Positions 54,176-63,023 of a DNA stretch of 64,000 bases are shown piece by piece; within the stretch, counting starts at the first letter, position 1; each line of letters begins with the position of its first letter. The stretch comes from Picochlorum sp. 'celeri' (taxonomy: Eukaryota > Chlorophyta > Trebouxiophyceae), in the NCBI GenBank assembly GCA_010909725.1, contig JAACMV010000030.1, positions 682,001-746,000 on the forward strand, given 5' to 3'. Below the pieces are notes generated by a model, which was given only the letters and a program-made list of their open reading frames with translations, was not told the origin of the DNA and made no database searches. The position numbers and the translations under genes are program-made.

Positions 54176-54841
54176 ATGCGCACCCATATGGCTCGATTTC
54201 ATCTCCATGTCACATGCAACATAAAAGATATGATGAGATTCATGGCTTGTAGACAAATTTTGCAACAATGTACTACAAGTACTGCCTGTTCTCTGAGTGC
54301 CAGGCAGCAAGCCTCCACTCTCTTGCCAAGGAGGAGACAGTGCAGGGCGACATGTTCCAAAGGCGACGGTGAGAATAGTCCTGATGATGGAAATAAGTAT
54401 TCTACTTCCGAAGATGATGTAGTTGGATTTGGCAGGGTCATCAGGGATCCTCGAAAGACCAAGACTGACATTTTGAGGGAGTCTCTGGTCAAGGATGAGA
54501 AGGGAGGGAATGGTGTAGAAAAGACTGGCAAACCAGTCATATTGGATAGTAATCAAAGTGAAGCACAATGGGAGCAGCTAGACGAGCATATTAACGAGTA
54601 TCCAGGATTACGTTCTTTCAAAGCTATTGGTATGGGTGGGGATGATTTTGTCAAGGCCATGAGGGCCTGTGTTGAAATCGTGCTTGGCAAAGTTGGAGAT
54701 GATGCCGTGGCAACAAAACTCAGCTCAGGTGGAAAATATATTTCTGTGACATTTGGACCTGTTCGCATCGACAGCCCCGAGCAAATGAAGGAAATTTATG
54801 AGAGGATGCAGCAGGACGGGCGTATGAAGTTTTTCATCTAA
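54176..54841 (+). CDS. DUF493-family plastid protein
   Basis: 221 residues. The first 60 are Arg/Cys/Ser-rich and look like a transit peptide; ATG 54230 or 54236 could be used instead of 54176. The C-terminal 95 residues are the ACT-like DUF493 fold: YPGLRSFKAIGMGGDDFVKA, VEIVLGKVGD, then SSGGKYISVTFGPVRIDSPE and MQQDGRMKFFI. Proteins of this kind are found in bacteria (YbeD) and in plant chloroplasts, where function is unsettled. The stop lies only 12 bp from the stop of the convergent ankyrin-RING gene, the tightest pair in the window. Confidence 0.85.
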   Translation: MRTHMARFHLHVTCNIKDMMRFMACRQILQQCTTSTACSLSARQQASTLLPRRRQCRATCSKGDGENSPDDGNKYSTSEDDVVGFGRVIRDPRKTKTDILRESLVKDEKGGNGVEKTGKPVILDSNQSEAQWEQLDEHINEYPGLRSFKAIGMGGDDFVKAMRACVEIVLGKVGDDAVATKLSSGGKYISVTFGPVRIDSPEQMKEIYERMQQDGRMKFFI

Positions 54842-54853
54842 ACAAGTATCATT

Positions 54854-56442
54854 TCATAGTCCAAACACATGCACTCTATTCGTTATTTCGCGCCTACATG
54901 CTGGACACGAGGTGCTTTCGTATTTTTCATTGCAATCCTTGCAGGCAATTGCACAAGCCCTGTATTATGACAGAAGAAACCTGTTAGTGCTGCACATTGT
55001 CTTGCTCTCAATAATGCATTCGTACGTTTGATTCGCATGACAAAATATCACTTCGATTTTTTTATCCATACATATAAGACACTCAGATTGTCCGCCAACA
55101 GCACTCGTAGTAGTAGTACTATTGTTGGTTGCAACACCGTCATCAGACGCATCCTGCTGCTGCTGCTGCTGTTGGACAGGGGGTGGGTCTTGTCTTCTCT
55201 CAGAAGAAGATGGTGCATCTCTCTGAACAGATTCAATATCCTCCTGTTCTTGTAAAGCTCTTGCTAGAGCAGCATCATTTTCAGTCGACGGTATCTCTCG
55301 CAGTTCTGGTGCAGACTGCTGTTCGAGCAATGGAGGAGGCTGGGTAGCCCAGTGTTCCGTCATGGCAGCAGAACTACCCCTTGAGGATTCTGTCAGACCT
55401 AAAGAAGAAGACCAATTAATATACGATACCATTTCCGACACAATAGTTGAATCTCCTGATGATGAAGGTCTAAAATACAGCACGAATCTACCATCCCTCT
55501 TGGTTGTGTATGCACCATGCACATTGGGATGACCATGGCAGAGCCGTATCTGAACATCAAAGGGCGATGAAGCTCGTCTCGGACGATACGATTGAATATC
55601 CCTTGAAAACAGAGCCTCAGCGTGATCGAGCCAGACTTTGCACACAGCATTGGAACTCGCCAGATTATCATAGCACAGCAGCACAACGCGCACCACAGGC
55701 TGCTGGTTCACACACCCACCTCCATGATACCGCAATCTCTGAGCAATCACGACCCATCTATCCACCCAATCAGATGCAATGCCAAACCGTGACACCTTTT
55801 GACTCACCCGCGCAGAAAAAAGCGCCTTTGACTCCATATACCTCAACAGGTCCACATTCTGTTGCTTACATGCTATATCCATTGCCGTAATTCCCTGCAC
55901 GTTCTCGATAAAAGGGCTTGACCCATTATCAATAAGATATCGAGCAATCCCATACCGGCGATGTGCCACTGCCGTATGCAGAGCAGTCCCCTGCGCTGCA
56001 TCCATATCATCCAAGGATGCTGAACCTCCATGCCTCACCAATAGTTCAACAATCTCATAATTCCCTCTCTTTGCCGCCAACATCAACGCTGTCCTCCCAC
56101 ACCCATCCTTACTGTAGATTAACTCCGCTCTGTTCCTTCGAAATTCAGGAGAAACCTGCTCCAGCCTCTCCAAGTAGCTCTGCAACATGAAGCATTCCCC
56201 AGTCAAGAGGACAGGCCACGGATGAAAAAGTCAAACCACCCTTTGAACACACGCTCCTGAACTCAAACATTCCCAACCACCGATCCTCTGTCTCAATTAC
56301 ATATATGAAGATCTAAACTATACCTTGAGTGTCGTAAAATCCCCTTTTCGAACGAGTCTGTGAATCGTACGCGGTATTGCATCGTGAGACCCAGCTACCA
56401 CCGTGGCAGACGGGTCTCTTGGAAAACAAGACTGTGAGCCCC
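54854..56442 (-). CDS. Ankyrin-repeat RING-HC E3 ubiquitin ligase, XBAT-like (at least three exons, 5' end unresolved)
   Basis: Exons read from the 3' end: 54854-54959, 55026-56179 and one ending at 56324 whose frame (SCFPRDPSATVVAGSHDAI, then RTIHRLVRKGDFTTLK) is open back to about 56470. Introns are 66 and 144 nt. No in-frame ATG exists in the first of these, so a further 5' exon must lie upstream, possibly entered through an acceptor before 56442. Three ankyrin repeats (GRTALMLAAKRGNYEIVELL, GTALHTAVAHRRYGIARYLI, GITAMDIACKQQNVDLLRYM) are followed by a disordered Gln-rich stretch. The RING (ECLICMDKKIEVIFC, TACAIACKDC, SCPACRRE) is completed only by splicing the last intron. The layout matches plant XBAT34/35-type E3s. 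Confidence 0.82.
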
Positions 56443-56757
56443 CTATAGTTACCCAATTATCAGCAAGATCAATTCAATACATCACGTCTGTGGTACACAC
56501 ATCTCTTGGATACAAACATCCAAGTCTTGGATACAAACAGGACACATGGTTGCTTCCCATGAACACACGTGTTTGATAGTACAAGAATTCTAGGGAAGCG
56601 CGCTCTCAGTTCAAGAAGGAGAGCCGAGCAATGTAACCATACAGCACAATATACCAATAATAATAGCAATACTACTATTAAAAGAAGAAGAAGGAAAGAA
56701 TCAAGGGGATCCTGTCCGATATAAGCGAGTGTTTGTTGTTGTCGACAACCAACGACC

Positions 56758-57725
56758 ATGGCAGACCAGACGCAGGACACTGGATTTTTAACCGCACGGA
56801 TTGATTTACAAGGATTAGAGAAAGATCTTAATTCATTTAAAGAAAAGCTGGATGGGTGGTCTGATGCTATAGTGCGGAAGACAGAGGCGGAAAAGGTCCA
56901 GCACGTTCGGGAGATGCAAAAACTGTCAGGTATAGGGTTTTACAATCGCTTGTATCAAAATTGGGATATATATTTAATTATTTGGGTATTCTGTGCAGAA
57001 ACAATCCAACAGATTCAGAAGGAGCATGATGCTCTGTCCCAACAGGCTCTTCTCGTTCGTCAACGTACGTCTGTGACAATAGTATACCGCGATGTGTATC
57101 GTATTTTATAGATGGATGTGTGCTGCAGAATTAGAGAGAGAGGATGAGGAGCATGAGGCACTGAAGAAGGCGGTTGAGGAGATTATAGCAAGACAGGAGT
57201 CACTTCCAGAGTTGATTGCCACGGTGCAAGAGGCACTCGATGCAGAATCAAACGCATTATGGAGGCGAAAGGCCAAGACAGAGTCAAAAGAAGGGGAGCA
57301 GAGCGACTTTTCGAGGGGATTGCAGAAGATTATTGATGCATACTCGGATCGGTTGGGTCTGACTTTGTCTCCGACAGAGAATGGCATGGATATTGTCTAT
57401 ACGCACATTGATAGGAATAATCCGACTCGGAAGTTTAAGATTTGTGTCACGTGTGACGATGATGACACATCCACGTACTCGGGTATGTTGCTCTGCCTTT
57501 GATACAATTGTCATGGCATGTATATTCATGTCTTCCATCTATCTACCAATGTGTGTGTGTGTGTGTGTGTGTGTTGATTTCTTCCATGGTGTATATGCAG
57601 TAACGTCATGTCAGCCGCCGCTGAATGATATGCTGCAGTCTGATATAGATGACCTTAATGCTACTGGAGATTTTAGTTCGTTTGTGACATCTGTTCGAAG
57701 GAGATTTGTAGATACCTGTTGTTGA
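56758..57725 (+). CDS. SPC25: SPC25, NDC80 kinetochore complex subunit (four exons)
   Basis: Exons 56758-56929, 56999-57064, 57129-57482 and 57601-57725 join in frame to 238 residues, close to the family length. All three introns are phase 1. The N-terminal 120 residues form a coiled coil (QQIQKEHDALSQQALLVRQ, LEREDEEHEALKKAVEEI). The C-terminal globular RWD domain includes YSDRLGLTLSPTENGMDIVY, THIDRNNPTRKFKI and LNATGDFSSFVTSVRRRFVD. SPC25 pairs with SPC24 to anchor NDC80 to the inner kinetochore. Intron 3 contains a (GT)12 tract. Confidence 0.9.
57551..57574 (+). repeat. (GT)12 microsatellite in SPC25 intron 3
   Basis: An uninterrupted GT dinucleotide run inside the 118-nt intron 57483-57600, about 25 bp before the acceptor. 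It is likely length-variable between strains. Confidence 0.95.
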
Positions 57726-57925
57726 TGGTATGAGGCAGTTGCGGTGCAAAGATTGAATATTTTAATTAATTTAATACATGTAGTGTACGTTCATGAAGGG
57801 TGTATCTAGGGTAAAACGCAACGAACGACCAATGCCAGCGTTTCGATCGAATGTGTACAGTGAGTCGATATTCGATTGAAAAAGAGGCTGTATTTCATTC
57901 ATTATAGACTATATCATGCACCGTG

Positions 57926-59416
57926 ATGCGTTGGAGGGTCGTTTTGGCGTTTCTTAGCATACTCGTGAGCAGCCACGTTGTTGGGCAGAGGTGTGTCTTA
58001 TATATCTCTTCTTGTTTGCTTCTTCTTCTTCTGACAACAGCAGCAGCACTTGTATTCTCTCTGTATATATAAAAATATATCTGTAGGATATGGCTGTATG
58101 GATATGTGTCTGCTGACCAGGGGGGTGAGGTATTGCTGCCACACTTTATCAACCATTATCATCAATTGGGGATTACATACAGGCGAATGCTCATCTTAGT
58201 TCACCATGATCCCGATAGGTCTCGTGAGTCTTTGGAGCGTATTGCGACTATTTGCCATGGGTACATGTTGGAATGTCGCTTTTGGGAAGAGCCTTTCAGT
58301 GTGGAAGGACAATACAGGGAGCACTTGAAAATGCTCAAGGACTTTGTATATGATCCATACGATTGGATTTTATACGCCAATGTGAATGAGTTCCACGACT
58401 GGGAGGGAAATATCAAGTGCGTCTTGTTGGTTGTGTTCTTCTCTCTTCTTATACAAGTAGTGTGCTGCTGTTGTGTGTATCAAAAAACTTGTTTTGGTGG
58501 CTCATATGCATGTTGGGTGTATTTATTCAGGTATGCTGTGGAAAAGGCCAATAGAAAGAGAGCATATTATATAACTGGCCCATATGTGGACAGATTCAGC
58601 GGGGATTTTAGGGCAATATCAGTGCCTGCAATGTCCGAGGGGAGAAAGACTGGGGATGTCTTTGATACGTTCCCCGTGCGATGCCCATCACCGGAGATTA
58701 TTGATCGATACACTGACCCAGATGCTCCACCGGCGACACAACCGCATGGAGAACCCATTGGCCACCATCCAGGTAGCAAAGTGGTGGCCTTTAGAAACTC
58801 GATGAGGGTGACTAGGCTACGAGATGGTGTATTATCTCCTGACGAAGCAAAAGTATATCTAAGCAATTGTAGTACTATTGAGCCTCATCTTTGCCCTAGA
58901 ATGTCATTAGATGGTCCGCCAGAGGACTTGTACCACCTCACCCCGTATGCCATGTACCAAAGCCAATATAGGTACAAGGACACGCCATTAAAGGAAGAGA
59001 TTGGGATCAATATCACACTCTGGCATGCATTGGAATGGGCTGGTATCCAAGTACCAATTCATCGAATAGATTGGGCCAAGGAAGTGTTGTCAAAGCATAG
59101 AGAATGGTTGGAGAGATACAAGGGGACATGTACAGTTGAGAGACAAGGTGCCCAACTGCAACAATGTTCACCCTTGCTAGCAAGCTGGCACGAGAAGGCT
59201 CGCATGTATCATGATGCTGTTTCTGGAAGACAGATGAAAGTATCTGAGATGTGCGATCGAGGCAGATTGTTAGGTTTTGATACGAATACATTAGATATGG
59301 GCCTGGCATGGGAGGAATTTGAAACATCCTTGAAGGTTGTTTCCAAAGTACGAAATTCCATAAAGGGCGATTCCAGGACTCGATTGGAAAATATAAAGAA
59401 GAAAATTCATCACTGA
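57926..59416 (+). CDS. Secretory glycosyltransferase-like protein (three exons)
   Basis: Exons 57926-57990, 58087-58416 and 58531-59416 give 426 residues with a signal peptide or anchor (MRWRVVLAFLSILVSSHVVG). The core YGYVSADQGGEVLLPHFINH, MLILVHHDPDR and YDWILYANVNEFHDWEGNI has the order of GT2/GT92-like family proteins that act in the Golgi. The expected DxD-type metal motif (ADVDEF) reads NVNEF here, so activity is uncertain. Intron 2 (114 nt) is in frame and stop-free: if retained it adds 38 residues rich in Val, Leu and Cys (see findings). I rate family membership as tentative. Confidence 0.65.
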
Positions 59417-59449
59417 ATTATTATTAGTATTTATTGGTGTAAGGGCATC

Positions 59450-61342
59450 ATGTATGGTAGGCGAGGTGGAGGAAGAGGTCGAAAACAATTCCATGGCGGT
59501 CGACATGCACCTGCAGCTGGAAGAACAGGCAGTCACTGGCCTGCGCAGAGAGCGCAAGGTGATTGGAAGAACTTAGAGGATGTATTTCGACGTATTGATG
59601 GACGCAGTTATCCTGCCTACAAGGATTTGTATGGTGAATGGTCTTTTCCAGAGTTTTCTTTAGTCTTTGATCAAATTCAGGGCGATGCATACGCAAGTCC
59701 ATCAAAGATTCGCGTCAAAGTACCTTGGGATGTTGTCAGATATCCTGAAGAGCTATGGAAGACGTCAAAAGTGAGACGGGTTGCTCTGTGTGATTATCTA
59801 GTCCGGTCTTTTCAGTGTGCTGTGAGGAGCTCAAAGGGTGATGTGAGAGCCCAAGCTGGTGGTTGGAGAGGGGAGAAGGGAGGGGAGATGAACATTCAAG
59901 ATGTTGGGCAATATGTGATGGAGAGATCTTCTGTAACAATTGACAGGGAGTCTGGAATGCTTGAGGCAAGGTTCACAGTTGGTCTGCCAGCCAAGGGTAG
60001 AAATGTACTTGGGCGATGGGCATCGATGATCTTCGTCGATAATCTTCCTCGATATGTGTCTGAGGGATTGAAATATTCTTCTTTAGATAGTGCCTCGGTG
60101 TATCGCCATGTTCTGACGGTTGAGGATGCAGATGCCCTGAGAAAGGGGTTGAAGGACAAAAACTTGATTGCATTTGTGAGCAACGGCTCAATTCTTCCAA
60201 GAAAATCGGGAAACTCTGACGAACCGATGGATGATCAATCTGTTGTTCCGTTTACCTCACCCAAAGAGTTGTTGGTTGAGATGCAGACATCTAATAAAGG
60301 TGCCATTGTCGGCATGGGAATTCCAAAAGGAATCACGTTGATTGTCGGCGGTGGCTTTCATGGGAAAAGTACACTATTAGAGGCGCTTCAGACTGGTATT
60401 TATAACAAGATCCCTGGAGATGGAAGAGAGTTTGTTGTTGCAGATGACTCCTGTGTGAAGATTCGTGCAGAGGATGGAAGACGGGTAGAATGTGTTGACA
60501 TCTCTCCTTTTGTCGGCACATTGCCAGGTGGAAAATCGACAACGTGTTTCTCTTCGACAGACTCTTCTGGCTCGACAAGCCAGGCCTCCTCAATTCAGGA
60601 ATCCCTGGAGAATGGCTCAAAGGTGCTCTTGGTGGATGAGGACACCTCAGCTACAAACTTCATGGTTCGAGACGCGCGTATGCAAGAATTAATAGCCAAA
60701 GACTTGGAGCCAATCACGCCGTTTCTGCAACGTGTTCGTGCTTTGAGAAATTCAGGCATTTCCTCAATTTTGGTGGTTGGTGGAACTGGGGAATATTTTT
60801 CAGTTGCTGATCGGGTCATTGCTATGAAGAATTATTGTGCAAGCGATGTGACTCTAGAGGCAAAATCGATTGCGGAGAAATATCATCAGGCGGCTATATC
60901 TTCTGGTGTCTCGATGAATGTATATCATGATGAAGAAGGCACCAAATACTTCCCAATCAAATCCAGAATGCTGGTGGATAATGGCCTACAGAACGAGAGA
61001 CCAAAGTGCAAAGTACAGTCATTACATTCAGTACAACTTGATCATGAGATTTTAGACTTGATTGGTCTTGAACAACTTGCTGAGGAAGGACAAACACGAG
61101 CCATTGCCTGTGCCATCAATCTTCTATCCAAAAGGATGCATGGCCCTTGGCGAGGGAAACCCTTTGCTGAGGCTCTAAAGCTTTTAAATGATGAAATCGA
61201 GCACCGTGGCCTCGATGTGCTCACAGAGGACGTTGTCCATGGCTCACTTAGTAGGCCACGCATACATGAGGTGGCAGCAGCATGCAACAGATTACGGACA
61301 GCCACATTTCGTCAACACGGCGATGAAGCACTAGTATTATGA
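59450..61342 (+). CDS. ABC-class ATPase (MRB1590/PF09818-type) with RG-rich N-terminus
   Basis: 630 residues, one exon. The first 40 residues are Arg/Gly-rich (MYGRRGGGRGRKQFHGGRH), suggesting RNA binding. The middle is the family's own N-terminal domain (RRIDGRSYPAYKDLYGEW, FVDNLPRYVSEGLKY). The nucleotide-binding domain has Walker A GGGFHGKST (300-308), signature SGSTSQASSIQE (373-384) and Walker B KVLLVDEDTSATNFM (from 391). Members occur in bacteria, plants and trypanosomes, where MRB1590 takes part in mitochondrial RNA editing. The role here is unknown but nucleic-acid handling is likely. There are no membrane segments. It starts 33 bp after the glycosyltransferase stop. Confidence 0.88.
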   Translation: MYGRRGGGRGRKQFHGGRHAPAAGRTGSHWPAQRAQGDWKNLEDVFRRIDGRSYPAYKDLYGEWSFPEFSLVFDQIQGDAYASPSKIRVKVPWDVVRYPEELWKTSKVRRVALCDYLVRSFQCAVRSSKGDVRAQAGGWRGEKGGEMNIQDVGQYVMERSSVTIDRESGMLEARFTVGLPAKGRNVLGRWASMIFVDNLPRYVSEGLKYSSLDSASVYRHVLTVEDADALRKGLKDKNLIAFVSNGSILPRKSGNSDEPMDDQSVVPFTSPKELLVEMQTSNKGAIVGMGIPKGITLIVGGGFHGKSTLLEALQTGIYNKIPGDGREFVVADDSCVKIRAEDGRRVECVDISPFVGTLPGGKSTTCFSSTDSSGSTSQASSIQESLENGSKVLLVDEDTSATNFMVRDARMQELIAKDLEPITPFLQRVRALRNSGISSILVVGGTGEYFSVADRVIAMKNYCASDVTLEAKSIAEKYHQAAISSGVSMNVYHDEEGTKYFPIKSRMLVDNGLQNERPKCKVQSLHSVQLDHEILDLIGLEQLAEEGQTRAIACAINLLSKRMHGPWRGKPFAEALKLLNDEIEHRGLDVLTEDVVHGSLSRPRIHEVAAACNRLRTATFRQHGDEALVL

Positions 61343-61418
61343 TAAAAGGTAGACTTCAACGATACTATTGATAAAGAAATCAAAAACCATGAGACTGTCA
61401 AACGAGCGTGGAGCATGA

Positions 61419-62300
61419 TCAGAGACCATTCTCGATTTCATCCGGGCAGGGCAATCCAAGGTTAGTATCATGATAATTAAATCCATGTGCATACCGAAGA
61501 CCGATCGGGACCATTCCACACAGTTTTGGATTGAACTGAGGGGAGAAATTAGAGAGCGAATGGTCTTTAAGAGCATACAAGTTGCCTTCAAAATCATTTT
61601 CATCAATTGTTATCTGTTGCAACAGCTCCCTAGTACCAGCCCATTCCTTTGGAATGGTTCCGCTCAATGCATTCACATGCATCCGAAGCCATCTGAGGCT
61701 TGTCAAGTTACCATACTCTGGAGGAAGGTTTCCCTCTATGTCGTTGAACTCAAATTTAAACTCCTGGAGATTCGGGTTTAGTGCAATTTCTGCTGGTAAC
61801 GTTCCTGTCAGATTGTTAAACGACAAGTCGATTTCCCTGAGATCCGGGAAACACTCGTAAAAGTTACCAGGAATTGATCCCGTCAACCAACCACCATCCA
61901 GATCAATTTGTCGAAGCTTTGGAAACGCGCATAGCTCATCAGTGGGCACATTGCCTTCAATCTTGTAGTCAGTGATATGGACATCTGTCACCTCCCCATT
62001 TCCAGGAACACTGAACTTCCATGGCTGTCCTTCTAAAGGCGCGCCACGACACCCAATGTGCTCCCAATTCCCCCAAGCTTTGTTACCACATGGGTCACAT
62101 TCTTGGTTACTGTTTGCCTGATCCGTTGGGCATGTCCACGACCACAAAGCATCCTGCCAATTTGGTCCACGCTGAAGCATGGCATCCCGAAATTTGATAA
62201 GACCAGTCACCTGATCCTCCGCCGTGTAGCCATACGAGCCTCCGCCCATGAGGAGCAGAGTCACCCCTCCACAGACAACTGTGTGCTTGAACAACACCAT
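61419..62300 (-). CDS. Secreted leucine-rich-repeat protein
   Basis: 293 residues from ATG 62300 with signal peptide (VCGGVTLLLMGGGSYGY). A Cys-containing LRR N-cap (SWTCPTDQANSNQECDPCG ... WEHIGCRG) precedes about five plant-type LRRs, for example LREIDLSFNNLTGTLPAEIA and LRWLRMHVNALSGTIPKEWA. The LxxLxLxxNxLxGxIP consensus matches plant extracellular LRRs. A Cys-bearing C-cap (NPKLCGMVPIG) ends the array. There is no transmembrane or kinase part, so it resembles polygalacturonase-inhibitor or ice-binding-type LRR proteins. The ligand is unknown. Confidence 0.85.
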   Translation of the reverse strand: MVLFKHTVVCGGVTLLLMGGGSYGYTAEDQVTGLIKFRDAMLQRGPNWQDALWSWTCPTDQANSNQECDPCGNKAWGNWEHIGCRGAPLEGQPWKFSVPGNGEVTDVHITDYKIEGNVPTDELCAFPKLRQIDLDGGWLTGSIPGNFYECFPDLREIDLSFNNLTGTLPAEIALNPNLQEFKFEFNDIEGNLPPEYGNLTSLRWLRMHVNALSGTIPKEWAGTRELLQQITIDENDFEGNLYALKDHSLSNFSPQFNPKLCGMVPIGLRYAHGFNYHDTNLGLPCPDEIENGL

Positions 62301-62466
62301 GTGTCTTGTACTGATTACCAACAATTTCTTTTGATAATTGTGATAGTTTCACACAGGAGATGTTGTATCAACAGTACTGATTCATTGATTCCCATGGGAG
62401 GATGGACTGCCGAGGACATTCTTGGCAGCCTGTACCCATGAGCACAACAGTCTTGGCCAGTCCAAG

Positions 62467-62931
62467 ATGGCCATGTCCTTGGAACCCATGGGTCCCGCCC
62501 CTTGGTGGTTAGACCTCAGATACAACAAATTTCTACCTATATCTATTTATGTATTCCATATGGTTGGGAAAGATGCCGGAGTGTGGTGTTCGACGACATT
62601 ATTTCAACTGTCGATCGATACTTTGGTACAGCACCCGTACATTCTAACCTCACAAGACGTCAGTTCTCTACCAGAGAGTATCGCTACTCAGTTATTAGAA
62701 GGTATGTATCATTTGGATTCTACTGTGGGGCTTGAGTGACTCAGACAGAGTGCTTGTTTGTTTTGTTTTCAAGGTTTGTTTGCTGCTGGTAAGTTGAATC
62801 CGAGGCTGCTGGCTATGTTTCAAAGGACAGAGTATGACGATGTTTTGGAGAGAATAGAGGTTTTGGGTTTGAATAGGGGATGGGTGCCGCCGCTGATTCA
62901 AGAACACCTTGACCATTTTCACAAGTTCTGA
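62467..62931 (+). CDS. Small protein of unknown function (two exons)
   Basis: Exons 62467-62701 and 62774-62931 join in phase across a 72-nt intron (GTATGTATC...TTTTCAAG); 130 residues. After a Met/Pro-rich start comes WWLDLRYNKFLPISIYVFHM, then helical segments including ATQLLEGLFAAGKLNPRLLA, FQRTEYDDVLERIEVLGLNR and a C-terminal HLDHFHKF. No domain is recognised and the first exon overlaps open frames in other phases, so the N-terminus could be wrong; the second exon looks genuinely coding. It is divergent from the LRR gene and convergent with the chromate transporter. Confidence 0.5.
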
Positions 62932-63023
62932 TTTCATTACAATGAGATCTCTCAAGCAAGTATATACAACAATGCGCTCTGGAACGAAACGAAAAAATGA
63001 ATTCAATGAAGTATCTGACCCGA

